Assembly: GCF_001858025.1 (NCBI RefSeq)
Contig: NZ_LZQD01000003.1
Location: 247,692-311,691 of the forward strand
Length of the DNA: 64,000 bases
Direction: 5' to 3'
Source: Trichormus sp. NMC-1
GTDB taxonomy: Bacteria; Cyanobacteriota; Cyanobacteriia; Cyanobacteriales; Nostocaceae
Shown: positions 1 through 8,024 of the stretch, piece by piece
Layout of the letters: every line of letters starts with the position of its first letter
Position numbering within the stretch: the stretch's first letter is position 1
The notes under the pieces: model-generated
Told to the model about the DNA's origin: nothing
The model's input: only the letters and a program-made list of their open reading frames with translations
Databases searched by the model: none
Translations under genes and position numbers: made by a program

Positions 1-1
1 A

Positions 2-166
2 ATGGTTCCTTATGCGGTGAGAAGAACGCGATCGCACTTAATGCGGTTTAATAAACTGTATGAAGATGTGAAAATCGGTAAAGTTGATAGCGGTTGGCTG
101 GAGAAAGTCGAATTAATGGATAATATTTTCCCCAATATCAACTATCGCGCTTACCGTCCGATGTAG
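2..166 (+). CDS. C-terminal end of a GH57-type 1,4-alpha-glucan branching enzyme/amylase-like protein (partial)
   Basis: The window opens inside a gene read on the plus strand. The last 54 codons are visible and end at TAG. The tail carries RRTRSHLMRFNKLYED and ends with DNIFPNINYRAYRP, which resembles the C-terminal helical part (DUF1957 type) of GH57 alpha-glucan branching enzymes found in cyanobacteria. Those enzymes act on glycogen-like glucans in the cytoplasm. The catalytic domain lies outside the window, so the assignment rests only on this tail. A HIP1 octamer lies inside the coding sequence near position 28. Confidence 0.6.
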   Translation: MVPYAVRRTRSHLMRFNKLYEDVKIGKVDSGWLEKVELMDNIFPNINYRAYRPM

Positions 167-287
167 TTGCAGGTGACAGGGGACAGGTGACAGGTGACAG
201 AGTTGAAAGTCTGTTTGTGTCTAAGTTTTATCATCTGTTGATGTCCTAACCACCTTGATGGTTGCTATATTCCCATTAACAAAGCAA

Positions 288-312
288 AACCCCCAATTAC
301 GGAACTGGGGGT
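288..312. terminator. Bidirectional intrinsic terminator
   Basis: AACCCCC and GGGGGTT form a 7-bp stem around an 11-base loop. It is followed by ATTTTTA on the plus strand and by TTTTGCTTTG on the minus strand. It lies between the 3' end of the GH57-type gene and the 3' end of the convergent small membrane-protein gene, so it can serve both. Confidence 0.6.
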
Positions 313-348
313 TATTTTTATGGACATTTTCTTAGACTGTTTTTACTA

Positions 349-576
349 CTATTGAGGTAGATTGCGGCTGGTGTAAGCATCCATTACATAGGCAGGAGTG
401 CGATTGCTATAGTCTATTTCCATACCAGTAATAGATTTCGCCAACTGTTCAAAGGACTCAGAACGCCAGTTACGTTCATGAATGGGCTTGCTTTGTTCAC
501 CCATGAAGTAAGCCAAAGAACCAACTACTGAAGCAGCTACCCAACCGACAACCAATAATGCAACTAAGATAGTCAT
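349..576 (-). CDS. Small conserved-looking single-span membrane protein
   Basis: A 75-residue protein. Residues 3-24 are a hydrophobic segment (LVALLVVGWVAASVVGSLAYF), followed by a polar tail rich in Arg, Ser and Asn that ends YTSRNLPQ. The ATG at 576 is chosen because AGAGG lies just upstream; a longer reading from further upstream adds an unlikely N terminus with no ribosome site. I do not recognise the family. Its size and form are like many small thylakoid or inner-membrane proteins of cyanobacteria, but no function can be given. It ends before the shared terminator at 288-312. Confidence 0.65.
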   Translation of the reverse strand: MTILVALLVVGWVAASVVGSLAYFMGEQSKPIHERNWRSESFEQLAKSITGMEIDYSNRTPAYVMDAYTSRNLPQ

Positions 577-1033
577 TTCGGAACCTCTTGTTTTAACTTG
601 TGTTTCCTTATGTAAATAAATATAACAAATGTAAACAAAATTTGCAAACTGTTCATAAGGTGTGCTAACCGATAGTTTGGGTAGGGTCTTCCACACTGTG
701 ATCATTTTCGCAACCAAATCCAAACACGCCAAATTTCTTATAAATATAATATAAACTGTATTTAACTTTTATTTTCAATATAAGCGAGAATATGATTGAA
801 AAAATTGTTTGATAGCGTAGCGTAGCCATATCAGGATTTATGGGATGTTTGGTGATAGATAATGAAAAGGGCAAAACTTCTGATTTTGGATGATTTTGGA
901 TTTGTTATTAAAAACAATCCTGTTCATCTTTGAATCTTATAAATTATGATTATGAAATTCTGGATATACCGTATCATTGATGAGTCAACAATTATTAAAC
1001 CACTAATAAAATCATGAACAAGGAGGTAAGGAT
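577..1033. other. Intergenic region without a recognisable gene
   Basis: About 450 bases of AT-rich spacer between divergent genes. It includes a short repeated motif (gatagcgtagcgtagcc near 812) of the dispersed-repeat type seen elsewhere in the window. The only coding-like stretch is a short minus-strand reading with low-complexity composition and no ribosome site. The promoters of both flanking genes must lie here, but I see no convincing -35/-10 pair. Confidence 0.4.
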
Positions 1034-1309
1034 ATGGAAAGTATGAAGATTAAAACACACATTGGCAATGATAGAATAGTAAAAATTGAACTTCCGGCTG
1101 AATTTGCCAATGAAGAATTAGAAATAGTAATTGTATTTCAACGTATTGCAGAAAAATCATTACAATCTGCAACCAAAACACCGGAAGAATTAGGATATTC
1201 TCGTAGGTTTTTAGATGAAGTGATAGGTAGTTGGGAAGGTGAGCCACTTGAGCGTCCAGAACAGCTTCAGTTTGAGGAACGGGAGGAAATTCAATGGCCT
1301 ATCTCTTAG
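1034..1309 (+). CDS. VapB-like antitoxin of a type II toxin-antitoxin pair
   Basis: A 91-residue protein with a short N-terminal beta-strand region (KIKTHIGNDRIVKIELP), then an acidic C-terminal part with EELGYSRRFLDEVIGSWEGEP and ERPEQ. This layout is usual for the antitoxins that precede VapC/PIN toxins in cyanobacteria, where the N terminus binds DNA and the C terminus wraps the toxin. The start is well supported by AAGGAGG at 1020-1026. The 3' end overlaps the following vapC start by 16 bases, as in an intact vapBC operon. Because the partner toxin is broken (see 1294-1401), this antitoxin is probably orphaned. Family assignment is by form and context, not a named motif. Confidence 0.65.
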   Translation: MESMKIKTHIGNDRIVKIELPAEFANEELEIVIVFQRIAEKSLQSATKTPEELGYSRRFLDEVIGSWEGEPLERPEQLQFEEREEIQWPIS

Positions 1310-1401
1310 ATACAAATGCCTGTATTCAAATTCTCAATTTAAGAAAATCACCTGTTAATAAAGTTTCTCAAGCTAATCTACAAACCTATGTTATAATTTA
1401 G
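1294..1401 (+). pseudogene. vapC: 5' fragment of a vapC PIN-domain toxin gene
   Basis: This reads MAYLLDTNACIQILNLRKSP and stops after 35 residues. The LLDTNACI motif is the first strand of a PIN domain and carries the first catalytic Asp. A VapC protein is normally about 130 residues, so this is only the N-terminal quarter. It begins inside the end of the antitoxin gene, the usual coupled arrangement. The matching C terminus is found about 700 bases downstream, after an inserted toxin-antitoxin pair. Confidence 0.75.
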
Positions 1402-1430
1402 TCAGTAAATAATCATAATAATATTTATTT

Positions 1431-1715
1431 ATGCAAGCTACTGATATTGGAACACTAATTATTAAGTCATCAGAAACTTTAGGAGGTCGCCCTCGTATTG
1501 CTGGTACTAGGGTTTCTGTACAACGGATTGCAGCTTGGTACAAAATGGGATTAAATGCGGAAGAAATCACTGAACGCATGGGAAATGTAACTCTTGTTCA
1601 AGTGTATGCAGCGTTAACTTATTATCATGCTAATCGAGAAGAAATTGAAGGTTATATTGCTGCTGAAAAAGCTGATTATCAAAAATTAGCAGCAGCAAAA
1701 GGGCAAGCGATATGA
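1431..1715 (+). CDS. DUF433-family protein, probable antitoxin
   Basis: A 94-residue protein with GGRPRIAGTRVSVQRIAAWY near the N terminus, the signature of DUF433, a helix-turn-helix-like fold. It is followed by GLNAEEITERMGNVTLVQVYAALTYYH. DUF433 proteins usually precede a DUF5615 PIN-like protein and are thought to be the antitoxin of the pair. The gene overlaps the next start by 4 bases (ATGA), indicating translational coupling. The pair sits between two halves of vapC, which suggests that it moved in as a unit. Confidence 0.8.
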   Translation: MQATDIGTLIIKSSETLGGRPRIAGTRVSVQRIAAWYKMGLNAEEITERMGNVTLVQVYAALTYYHANREEIEGYIAAEKADYQKLAAAKGQAI

Positions 1716-2080
1716 GTTTAATGAAATTATTCATTGATGAAGATTCAATGGATCAAAGATTTATTAAAGCATTAAGAGCTAGAGGAGTAGATGTTATTAC
1801 TGTTGCTGAGGTTGAAACTATCAGTTCTAGTGATAAAGAACAACTAATTTTAGCCACTGAACTGCAAAGAGTTTTCTACACATTTAATGTTGGTGACTTT
1901 TGCCAGCTACACAGTAGCTATATAGAAGAACAACACAGTCATGGAGGAATTATCATTTCTTCTCAAGATTATTCTATTGGTGAACAAATGCGAAGAGTCC
2001 TCAAGTTGATGGCAGATAAATCCGCAGAAGATATGATAAATCAGTTAGTTTTTCTGAGTGCTTACCCTGATGAAATATAA
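1712..2080 (+). CDS. DUF5615 PIN-like protein, probable toxin partner of the DUF433 protein
   Basis: A 122-residue protein. It opens MSLMKLFIDEDSMDQRFIKALRARGVDV; the LFIDED motif with acidic residues near the N terminus and the later YTFNVGDFCQLH are typical of DUF5615, a PIN-like fold related to Mut7-C nucleases. The predicted role is RNA cleavage held in check by the upstream DUF433 protein; this comes from family and gene order and is not shown here. It is coupled to the upstream gene by a 4-base overlap. It ends one base before the 3' remnant of vapC. Confidence 0.75.
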   Translation: MSLMKLFIDEDSMDQRFIKALRARGVDVITVAEVETISSSDKEQLILATELQRVFYTFNVGDFCQLHSSYIEEQHSHGGIIISSQDYSIGEQMRRVLKLMADKSAEDMINQLVFLSAYPDEI

Positions 2081-2182
2081 AAACATTCTATTTTCGCATT
2101 AGCAAATAATCTCACTCTAGTTACTCACAATACCCGCGAATTTAGCCGTATTGAGGGTTTGAATTATGAAGATTGGGAATAG
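2081..2182 (+). pseudogene. vapC: 3' fragment of a vapC PIN-domain toxin gene
   Basis: Directly after the DUF5615 stop, one frame reads IFALANNLTLVTHNTREFSR and then IEGLNYEDWE before TAG. This is the usual C terminus of VapC (the LVT.NTREF motif with a late acidic residue). There is no start codon. Together with 1294-1401 it shows one vapC gene whose middle, roughly 60 residues, was lost or replaced by the DUF433/DUF5615 pair. Confidence 0.75.
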
Positions 2183-2223
2183 ATAAGTTAATGTTGGGTT
2201 TCGTTGCTCAACCTAACTTACCA

Positions 2224-2258
2224 ATTATTGATTATTGATTATTGATTATTGATTATTG
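2224..2258. repeat. Heptamer tandem repeat, five copies of ATTATTG
   Basis: Five perfect tandem copies of a 7-base unit lie in the spacer downstream of the vapC remnant. Short tandemly repeated heptamers are a known trait of Nostoc and Anabaena genomes. Confidence 0.9.
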
Positions 2259-2329
2259 CAGCACGCCCTAATTACCATAAAGGTACGGACACAAAAGGGA
2301 AATTGAGCCGCAAAGTTAGAACCACAATC

Positions 2330-2878
2330 TTAGGGTTTCTTGAATCTTACATTCCCACCATTTCTGTCAAACCACCCTGAAAAAGCCCAGTTAATCCATC
2401 CACCATCACCTTGATTAGTGAATTCACCATCTTCAAAAACCCAAATACCGAAAGTGACACCGTCATAGACTGCCGAACCATAGAATTTCACTCCTCTAAA
2501 ACGTTGTTCATAATTTTGACTCAAATTAAAAACCATCACGTTATACCTCTCACCTGCACCATAAAAAGCCCCATTCATGAGATTTTTTACAAATCCACTG
2601 CGGTCTCTAGAAGATTTGATACTTGATATAATCAGGTTAGTAATGCCCAGAACATCTACCTGCACATCTAGATTGGCACTTGCTCTCTGCGCCATCATAG
2701 TTTTCTGGCTCTTTTCCTCTTTAGAGACACTGGTACTATTTTTGTTGAAAGTGCTATAAGCATAACTAGATTCATGTGCAAAAAAGGGTGCAATCAAAGA
2801 AGAAAACACCACTAGTCCCATAGCAGAAAAGTTTTTGATAGTTCGCGTAAATGATGCTGATTTGATGGTATAGTTCAT
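2330..2878 (-). CDS. Secreted or periplasmic protein of unknown function
   Basis: From the ATG at 2878 the protein is about 182 residues. It starts with a charged stretch and a hydrophobic core (MGLVVFSSLIAPFFA) that looks like a signal peptide; an in-frame TTG at 2929 would add 17 residues. The C-terminal 90 residues are rich in aromatic and Gly residues, for example WINWAFSGWFDRNGGNVRF, and form a compact domain that I recall only as a cyanobacterial stress or hypothetical protein domain. No catalytic motif is visible. The gene stands alone. Confidence 0.55.
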   Translation of the reverse strand: MNYTIKSASFTRTIKNFSAMGLVVFSSLIAPFFAHESSYAYSTFNKNSTSVSKEEKSQKTMMAQRASANLDVQVDVLGITNLIISSIKSSRDRSGFVKNLMNGAFYGAGERYNVMVFNLSQNYEQRFRGVKFYGSAVYDGVTFGIWVFEDGEFTNQGDGGWINWAFSGWFDRNGGNVRFKKP

Positions 2879-3163
2879 AACTGCGTCAAGTAGGTTTTGA
2901 TTGGTAGTAGCCTCTGTTGATAGCCTCAAACTAGACTTAGCGTAATGTACTGAAAAGACTATCTAAATCCTTTATTAAGATGGAAGTCAGTAAGAGACTG
3001 CTGTGATTAATTGTCTCATCACTAAATTATTGTTTCTACAGGAAAACACCTGATTACATCGGGACTTTTGTAACAAAATTTTAACTACTTTGTCCGAAAA
3101 TGCCGGATAATACTTACATAAATTAAGCTATAATAGCTGAAATGCTTATATAATATACCCTAT

Positions 3164-4510
3164 ATGGATATTAAAGAAGTTTTACAATTTGCTGACGAGT
3201 TAGTTTTTGTACAGACGGGAAAACACTTAGATGATATTCAGGACACTGTAATTAAAGGTGTTTGGCAAGGACATACTTATGAAGAAATAGCAGCGCAATG
3301 TAATCGCAGTGAAAGTCATGTGAGAGATGTCGGTTATAAACTTTGGCAAATTTTATCTGAACAGTTAAATGAAGATATTAATAAACGCAATTTTCGTTCT
3401 GTTTTATCAAGGTTGCAAATCACATCATCTCCTGTAATTATACAAAATAATAATCATAATTTTAATTTTTACTCATCTTATCAAACTAAAGATGATGATA
3501 ATACTATAAAAAATGATGATAAAAAACAATTATTTGCTAACGATTTAACCCTATCCCCAAAAATCACCCACTTTTACGGAAGAGAAACCGAACTGCAAAC
3601 ATTATCCCATTGGTTAATCAATCAAAATAACCGCCTCATCTCAATTCTAGGATTACCTGGAATTGGTAAAACCACCCTTGTTAAACATTTCATTGACCTA
3701 AATTTACAAAAATTCGATTTAGTCATCTGGAAAAGTATTAAACTCTCTCATTCCTTGGATAACATCCTCACAGAAATATTAACATTTACCAAATCTAATC
3801 ATAGTGAAAATAATAAATTAACTCAATTTTTAAATCTCCTCAATCAAAAAAGATGTTTAATTATTCTTGACGATATCCAAGAAATATTTATTCTTGGACA
3901 ATTTGCAGGACAATATAAACCTGAATATAAAGACTACAAAACCTTTTTCACCAAAATTGCAGAAATCGAACATCAAAGTAGTTTAATCTTAATCAGTCAG
4001 GAACAATGCCAAGAAATGCTCTGCTTAGATGAAGAATTATATTCTGTCAAATGTTTAGAATTATCCGGTTTAAGTAATATTGATATTTTCCACAAACTAA
4101 AACTAAAAGATGAGCAAATCTGGTCAAACTTGATAGATTTGTATGGAGGGAATCTCGTTTATTTAAAAGATATTAGCAACGTCATCAAAAATATATTTCA
4201 AGGTAGTGTAGCTGATTTTATAAATGAAGGTTTCCTGTTAACAGAAGACATGAAATTTCAACTTGATGAATTATTTAACAGACTATCACCCATAGAAAAA
4301 AACATTATTTCTACTATAGGTAAATTTTCTCAACCTGTGGCTAGAGAACATTTAAAAGCAACCATATCCTTATCATCTACCGAATTAATTAATGGTTTAC
4401 AGTCCTTAAATAGACGTTATTTATTGACAACTATAGAAACAGAAAAAACCCTATTTAACTTGTCTCCTATTTTCCAAGAATATGTAAAAATTACAGAAGC
4501 CGACAAGTAA
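3164..4510 (+). CDS. STAND-type NTPase with N-terminal helical domain and NB-ARC-like core
   Basis: A 448-residue protein. Residues 1-85 match the small helical domain that precedes NB-ARC modules in cyanobacterial WD40/TPR proteins (GVWQGHTYEEIAAQCNRS followed by the LW.ILS segment). After an Asn-rich linker comes HFYGRETEL, a Walker A motif GLPGIGKTT at 163-171 and a Walker B motif LIILDD at 233-238. The last 80 residues look like the winged-helix part (LSPIEKNIISTIGKFSQPV). Such ATPases act as ligand-triggered switches in signalling, defence or cell death. Most relatives carry C-terminal WD40 or TPR sensor repeats; this one has none. It is a single gene without an obvious effector next door. 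Codon use is very AT-rich. Confidence 0.75.
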   Translation: MDIKEVLQFADELVFVQTGKHLDDIQDTVIKGVWQGHTYEEIAAQCNRSESHVRDVGYKLWQILSEQLNEDINKRNFRSVLSRLQITSSPVIIQNNNHNFNFYSSYQTKDDDNTIKNDDKKQLFANDLTLSPKITHFYGRETELQTLSHWLINQNNRLISILGLPGIGKTTLVKHFIDLNLQKFDLVIWKSIKLSHSLDNILTEILTFTKSNHSENNKLTQFLNLLNQKRCLIILDDIQEIFILGQFAGQYKPEYKDYKTFFTKIAEIEHQSSLILISQEQCQEMLCLDEELYSVKCLELSGLSNIDIFHKLKLKDEQIWSNLIDLYGGNLVYLKDISNVIKNIFQGSVADFINEGFLLTEDMKFQLDELFNRLSPIEKNIISTIGKFSQPVAREHLKATISLSSTELINGLQSLNRRYLLTTIETEKTLFNLSPIFQEYVKITEADK

Positions 4511-4577
4511 TATGAATCATATTATCTGCGTTCAAATTTTATATAAACACCCCAACATAAAATCAGACAGAGCAGAA

Positions 4578-4605
4578 TAAAAAAAAGACAGGCTTTTCAC
4601 CTGTC
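4578..4605 (-). terminator. Intrinsic terminator of the petC-petA operon
   Basis: Read on the minus strand, GACAGG, a 7-base loop and CCTGTC are followed by a run of T residues. It lies 27 bases beyond the petA stop codon. Confidence 0.8.
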
Positions 4606-4632
4606 CCACAATTAATTATTTAGTAGAGAATC

Positions 4633-5634
4633 TTAGAAATTCATCTCAGCAGCTTGGACTTTTTCCACCTGCTTCTTCTTCAGTACCAACATCACTTGTG
4701 CTAACATCACCAAACAGATGAAAGCCACTAACCATGTGACTCTGGAACTGTCTTGTAGCACAATTTCTGCATCTTTTTGACCGAAACCACCAACGTTGGG
4801 ATTCACGGTAAGAGCATCACCAGATGCAACTGTTTGTCCTTCAGAAACAATCAGGTCTGGGCCTGCGGGAACTGTATCATTAACAACTTCACCAGCTTCA
4901 GTTTTGATGCTGACTACATACTTAACATTACCGTCTTCACCTTCTTCTTTGGCAATCTTGCTAATTGTGCCAGCAGCAGAAGCGTTGTAAATGTTGTTAT
5001 TGCTCTTTTCACCTGTGGGGTAAACTTGTCCACGTCCCCGGTTTCCGCCTACATGAACGGAATATTTGCCGAAGTGGATACTCTTGTCGGTTGCGGGGTT
5101 AGGTGAAAGAACAGGGAAGACGATTTCTTGATATTGTTCGCCTGGTAATGGTCCAACGATGACAATATTGTCTTTTTCTTCACCGTAGGGTTGGAAGTAA
5201 ACATCGCCTACTTCTTCCTTCAGTTCTTCAGAAATGCGGTCTTCTGGTGCAATTTTGAAGCCTTGAGGCAACATTAATACAGCACCAACATTCAAGCCAA
5301 CTTTAGAACCATCAGCACCTACTTGCTGCGCGCTGGTGTCGTAGGGAATTTTGACAATCGCTTTAAATACGGTGTCAGGTAATACCGATTGGGGTACTTC
5401 CACTTCTGTGGGTTTGGCTGCTAGGTGACAGTTAGCGCAGACAATCCGTCCTGTAGGTTCGCGGGGGGTTTCAGGATAGGCGGCTTGCGCCCAGAAGGGA
5501 TAAGCAGCAGCGGTTTGGGGTAGGGCTAAATCGCTGGTGAAGAAAAAGGTCAGGGTGGCGATCGCAATCAGCAATGAGTTTACCATTGCTTTAGCAATGC
5601 GAGTTAACCTCGCAGGTGTACAGGCGTTTCTCAT
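4633..5634 (-). CDS. petA: Cytochrome f (apocytochrome f precursor)
   Basis: A 333-residue protein, the usual length. It is the c-type haem subunit of the cytochrome b6f complex and passes electrons from the Rieske protein to plastocyanin or cytochrome c6 in the thylakoid lumen. A signal peptide ends at AAA before YPFWAQ, so Tyr45 becomes the N-terminal haem ligand. The haem-binding CANCH is at 66-70, and a single membrane anchor ([20 protein letters not shown]) lies near residues 299-318. It is the second gene of an operon after petC, separated by a 144-base spacer that contains heptamer repeats. An intrinsic terminator follows. Confidence 0.98.
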   Translation of the reverse strand: MRNACTPARLTRIAKAMVNSLLIAIATLTFFFTSDLALPQTAAAYPFWAQAAYPETPREPTGRIVCANCHLAAKPTEVEVPQSVLPDTVFKAIVKIPYDTSAQQVGADGSKVGLNVGAVLMLPQGFKIAPEDRISEELKEEVGDVYFQPYGEEKDNIVIVGPLPGEQYQEIVFPVLSPNPATDKSIHFGKYSVHVGGNRGRGQVYPTGEKSNNNIYNASAAGTISKIAKEEGEDGNVKYVVSIKTEAGEVVNDTVPAGPDLIVSEGQTVASGDALTVNPNVGGFGQKDAEIVLQDSSRVTWLVAFICLVMLAQVMLVLKKKQVEKVQAAEMNF

Positions 5635-5643
5635 CTCTATAAA

Positions 5644-5710
5644 GTCATTAGTCAGTGGTCATTCGTCATTCGTCATTCGTCATTGGTTATTGGTCATTCG
5701 TCATTGGTCA
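5644..5710. repeat. Heptamer tandem repeats in the petC-petA spacer (TCATTCG/TCATTGG type)
   Basis: Repeated units such as GTCATTC and GTCATTG run through most of the spacer between petC and petA. The units vary by one or two bases. The spacer probably lies inside the petCA transcript. The same unit type recurs at 54556-54613. Confidence 0.85.
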
Positions 5711-5778
5711 AGAGTTGATTAAAAATTCTGGACTGTTGACTTCAGACTAATAACTCATTACTCAGTACTCGGTACTGT

Positions 5779-6318
5779 TTAAGACCACCAAGCGGGTTCT
5801 CCGGTGCGGAAGTCGGTTTCTGTCCAAGGGGTCAAAACAATTTGGTCATCATTAACTGTGGTGTGAGCCAAAGCCAAAGATTTCGGTGCAGGCCCCCGAA
5901 CAACTTTACCAGTTGCATCGTACTGGGAACCATGACAAGGACATTTAAACTTGTTCTCAGCTACGTTCCAGGGAACGACACAACCCAGGTGAGTGCAGAT
6001 GGCGTTGATACCGTAATCAGCGATGGCTTCTTTGCTTTCTACGACAATATAAGTGGGGTCGCCTTTGAGTCCTTGAACTAAAGTGCGATCGCCTACATTA
6101 TGGCTAGAAAGAAATTGACTAACTTTAACGCTGTTACCCAGTTCATCTTTTGCTGTTGTACCACCGCCAGCGCCACCGCTTGCTGGGGGAATAAAGTAGT
6201 TGACTACGGGATATAATGCTCCCAAAGCCACACCTGTTACAGTCCCAAAAGTGAGCAGGTTCATGAATTGACGACGACCTATATCAGGAACGTCCACTGA
6301 TTCAGAAAATTGAGCCAT
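5779..6318 (-). CDS. petC: Cytochrome b6f Rieske iron-sulfur subunit
   Basis: A 179-residue protein. It carries the 2Fe-2S centre that accepts electrons from plastoquinol in the b6f complex. The cluster ligands are visible as CTHLGC (Cys108, His110) and CPCHG (Cys126, His129), with Cys113 and Cys128 forming the disulfide. A membrane anchor lies at about 20-42, preceded by the twin-arginine pair GRRQF at 14-18, which fits Tat-dependent insertion. It is the first gene of the petC-petA operon. A tatC gene lies about 0.8 kb away on the same strand. Confidence 0.98.
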   Translation of the reverse strand: MAQFSESVDVPDIGRRQFMNLLTFGTVTGVALGALYPVVNYFIPPASGGAGGGTTAKDELGNSVKVSQFLSSHNVGDRTLVQGLKGDPTYIVVESKEAIADYGINAICTHLGCVVPWNVAENKFKCPCHGSQYDATGKVVRGPAPKSLALAHTTVNDDQIVLTPWTETDFRTGEPAWWS

Positions 6319-6662
6319 AATCTACGCGCACTTGTGTAATTTTTTTAACATTTTGACAAGCTTGCTAGTACTTAAGCAATTCTTGCCTGAGTCGAAATGC
6401 TAACGCCCCCAGGGATGCCACACTTCTTTGTTGCAAGACCTGTCTAGCATCTTTTCTGTTAGCATTACATTTCTTTATATCCTTATCATACTGGAGTTAC
6501 GGAACTTAACATCATAACTAAATGTAAAATCTAATTGAGAAAACCGCTGAATCCCATCAGGGGATAGGCTGTGATGTTTCCCAGGGATCAAACAGCCTTG
6601 CTCATAAGTTTTCCAAATCCCAAATCCCAAATCCCAAATCCCAAATTTTTAATTGAATTGAT
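6319..6662. other. Divergent intergenic region upstream of petC and the DUF3067 gene
   Basis: This 344-base spacer must hold the petCA promoter and that of the plus-strand gene. I see no confident promoter boxes. It contains a direct pair of the word TGCTAGTAC/GTCTAGCATC type and the heptamer array at 6613-6647. Confidence 0.4.
6613..6647. repeat. Heptamer tandem repeat CCAAATC, about five copies
   Basis: Four perfect copies of CCAAATC and a final CCAAATT lie just upstream of the DUF3067 start codon. Confidence 0.9.
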
Positions 6663-6971
6663 ATGACAGGAAAGGAATTACGTCAACTGTTGATTGATAA
6701 GTGGGGATACTCCTATGATGTCCAGTTTCGTCGGACACAGGGAAAGGTATTTCTGCAAGTCATGTGGAAATACGTTGAGCAAGCCTCATTCCCTTTAAGC
6801 GAAACTGAGTACCAAGAGCATATTGACAGTATTGCTAATTATCTCCATGCTTTGGGGGGAACAATACAAGTGCAAACTTTTATTGCCCAAACTAAAGAGC
6901 GTCCTCGACTGGGTAAAGCTGTTAGTATCCCCCTAGATTTGGGCGATCGCACTTCCGAATGGATATTTTGA
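6663..6971 (+). CDS. DUF3067 domain protein
   Basis: A 102-residue protein that starts MTGKELRQLLIDKWGYSYDV and contains FLQVMWKYVEQASFPLSE. This matches DUF3067, a single-domain family conserved in cyanobacteria and plastids. Its function is not established as far as I know. It has no signal or membrane segment, so it is probably soluble in the cytoplasm. It sits between petC and tatC and is divergent from petC. That neighbourhood suggests a link to thylakoid or b6f biogenesis, which is only an inference. Confidence 0.8.
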   Translation: MTGKELRQLLIDKWGYSYDVQFRRTQGKVFLQVMWKYVEQASFPLSETEYQEHIDSIANYLHALGGTIQVQTFIAQTKERPRLGKAVSIPLDLGDRTSEWIF

Positions 6972-7116
6972 CATTCTCAAATCTGGGGATGAAAATTCAT
7001 TTCTTGAGTCGCTTTCCTCTCAGCACGCTTCCTGGCTGAGTTTCCCCCATACCAGGTATTTTTATGAATTTGAATAAAAATCAATGCACAAGCAATTTGA
7101 AGTCTGACTGAATTGT

Positions 7117-7911
7117 TTATTTTCCTGTAAGTTTCACTAAACCAACTCCACCAAAATAAAGTCCTAAAACCGCCCCAGCTAAAAGACTTTGAGTGAGGGG
7201 ATCTGTAGAAGGTGTAAGTACAGCACCCAAAATTACTGCTCCCATAATCACAAAACGCCAACCAGCCAGCATTTTTTCGGAAGAGACAATACCTAAATTA
7301 CCTAACAACAATTGAATAATGGGAATTTGAAATGCTAACCCTGTGCTGAATAACAATAACAGCACAAATTCAAAATATTTTTCAATTGACCATATTTGTT
7401 CAACAACATCTGCACCGTAGCTGATAAAAAATTGTAAAGCTGCGGGAATAAGTAGCAAGTAAGCAAATACTAACCCGCCAACAAATAGCACACTGGAACC
7501 GAAAACCACAGGTGCTAAGAAACGACGTTCTCGACGTGTTAGTCCAGGAAGTACGAATTGGATAATTTGGTAAAGAATAAACGGACTAGCAAGCACCAAA
7601 CCACTGTAACCTGCAACTTTGATGGAGACAAAGAAATATTCTCCTGGTGCTAGTTGCAGAAATTTTATACCATGCGCTGGGACTTCTAGTAGCTGTACAA
7701 GAGGTTTAACAACGAGAAAACAGCCGATAATACCCACGGCTACAGCAATTAAAGAATAAAAAATCCGCTGCCGTAATTCTTCAAGATGGTCAAAAAATGA
7801 CATTTCCACATCATCTGGTAACTCATCCTGAGAATTAACTTCTGAATTTCCGTATCCTTCTGTATCTATATTAGGAGAATTGATAGTATCTACATCTGGT
7901 GAAGGTGTCAT
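7117..7911 (-). CDS. tatC: Sec-independent protein translocase TatC
   Basis: A 264-residue integral membrane protein and the core receptor of the twin-arginine translocase, which exports folded proteins such as the Rieske subunit. An acidic N-terminal extension of about 38 residues precedes the conserved [17 protein letters not shown] motif. Six hydrophobic spans follow, with FYQ-type and [11 protein letters not shown] loops ([12 protein letters not shown] near 148). It is conserved close to petC in many cyanobacteria, as here. No tatA gene is visible in the window. Confidence 0.97.
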   Translation of the reverse strand: MTPSPDVDTINSPNIDTEGYGNSEVNSQDELPDDVEMSFFDHLEELRQRIFYSLIAVAVGIIGCFLVVKPLVQLLEVPAHGIKFLQLAPGEYFFVSIKVAGYSGLVLASPFILYQIIQFVLPGLTRRERRFLAPVVFGSSVLFVGGLVFAYLLLIPAALQFFISYGADVVEQIWSIEKYFEFVLLLLFSTGLAFQIPIIQLLLGNLGIVSSEKMLAGWRFVIMGAVILGAVLTPSTDPLTQSLLAGAVLGLYFGGVGLVKLTGK

Positions 7912-7964
7912 GAGTTAATTAATAGGCAACATTCCTTAACTATTTTATCTGTGAGAGCGACTTT

Positions 7965-8018
7965 GAGAAGGGGAGAAGAGGACGGGGGGAAGAGGAGAGG
8001 GGGAGAGGGGGAGAGGGT
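7965..8018. repeat. Purine-rich low-complexity stretch
   Basis: A run of GGGGAGA and GAGGAG words without clear unit length lies between the tatC start and the end of the transglycosylase gene. The opposite strand is a C/T run that could serve as a weak transcription pause. Confidence 0.7.
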
Positions 8019-8024
8019 AATTTT

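Noticed and set aside
665-874. Minus-strand open frame of 69 codons upstream of the small membrane protein
   Set aside because: Composition of spacer DNA, no ribosome site, contains a repeat word.
2224-2258. Possible CRISPR-like array in the heptamer repeats
   Set aside because: The units are contiguous 7-mers without spacers; typical short tandem repeats of Nostocales.
3164-4510. STAND ATPase as part of a defence island with the TA genes
   Set aside because: No restriction, Abi or CRISPR genes nearby, and the 1-kb gap holds an unrelated secreted protein; proximity alone is weak.
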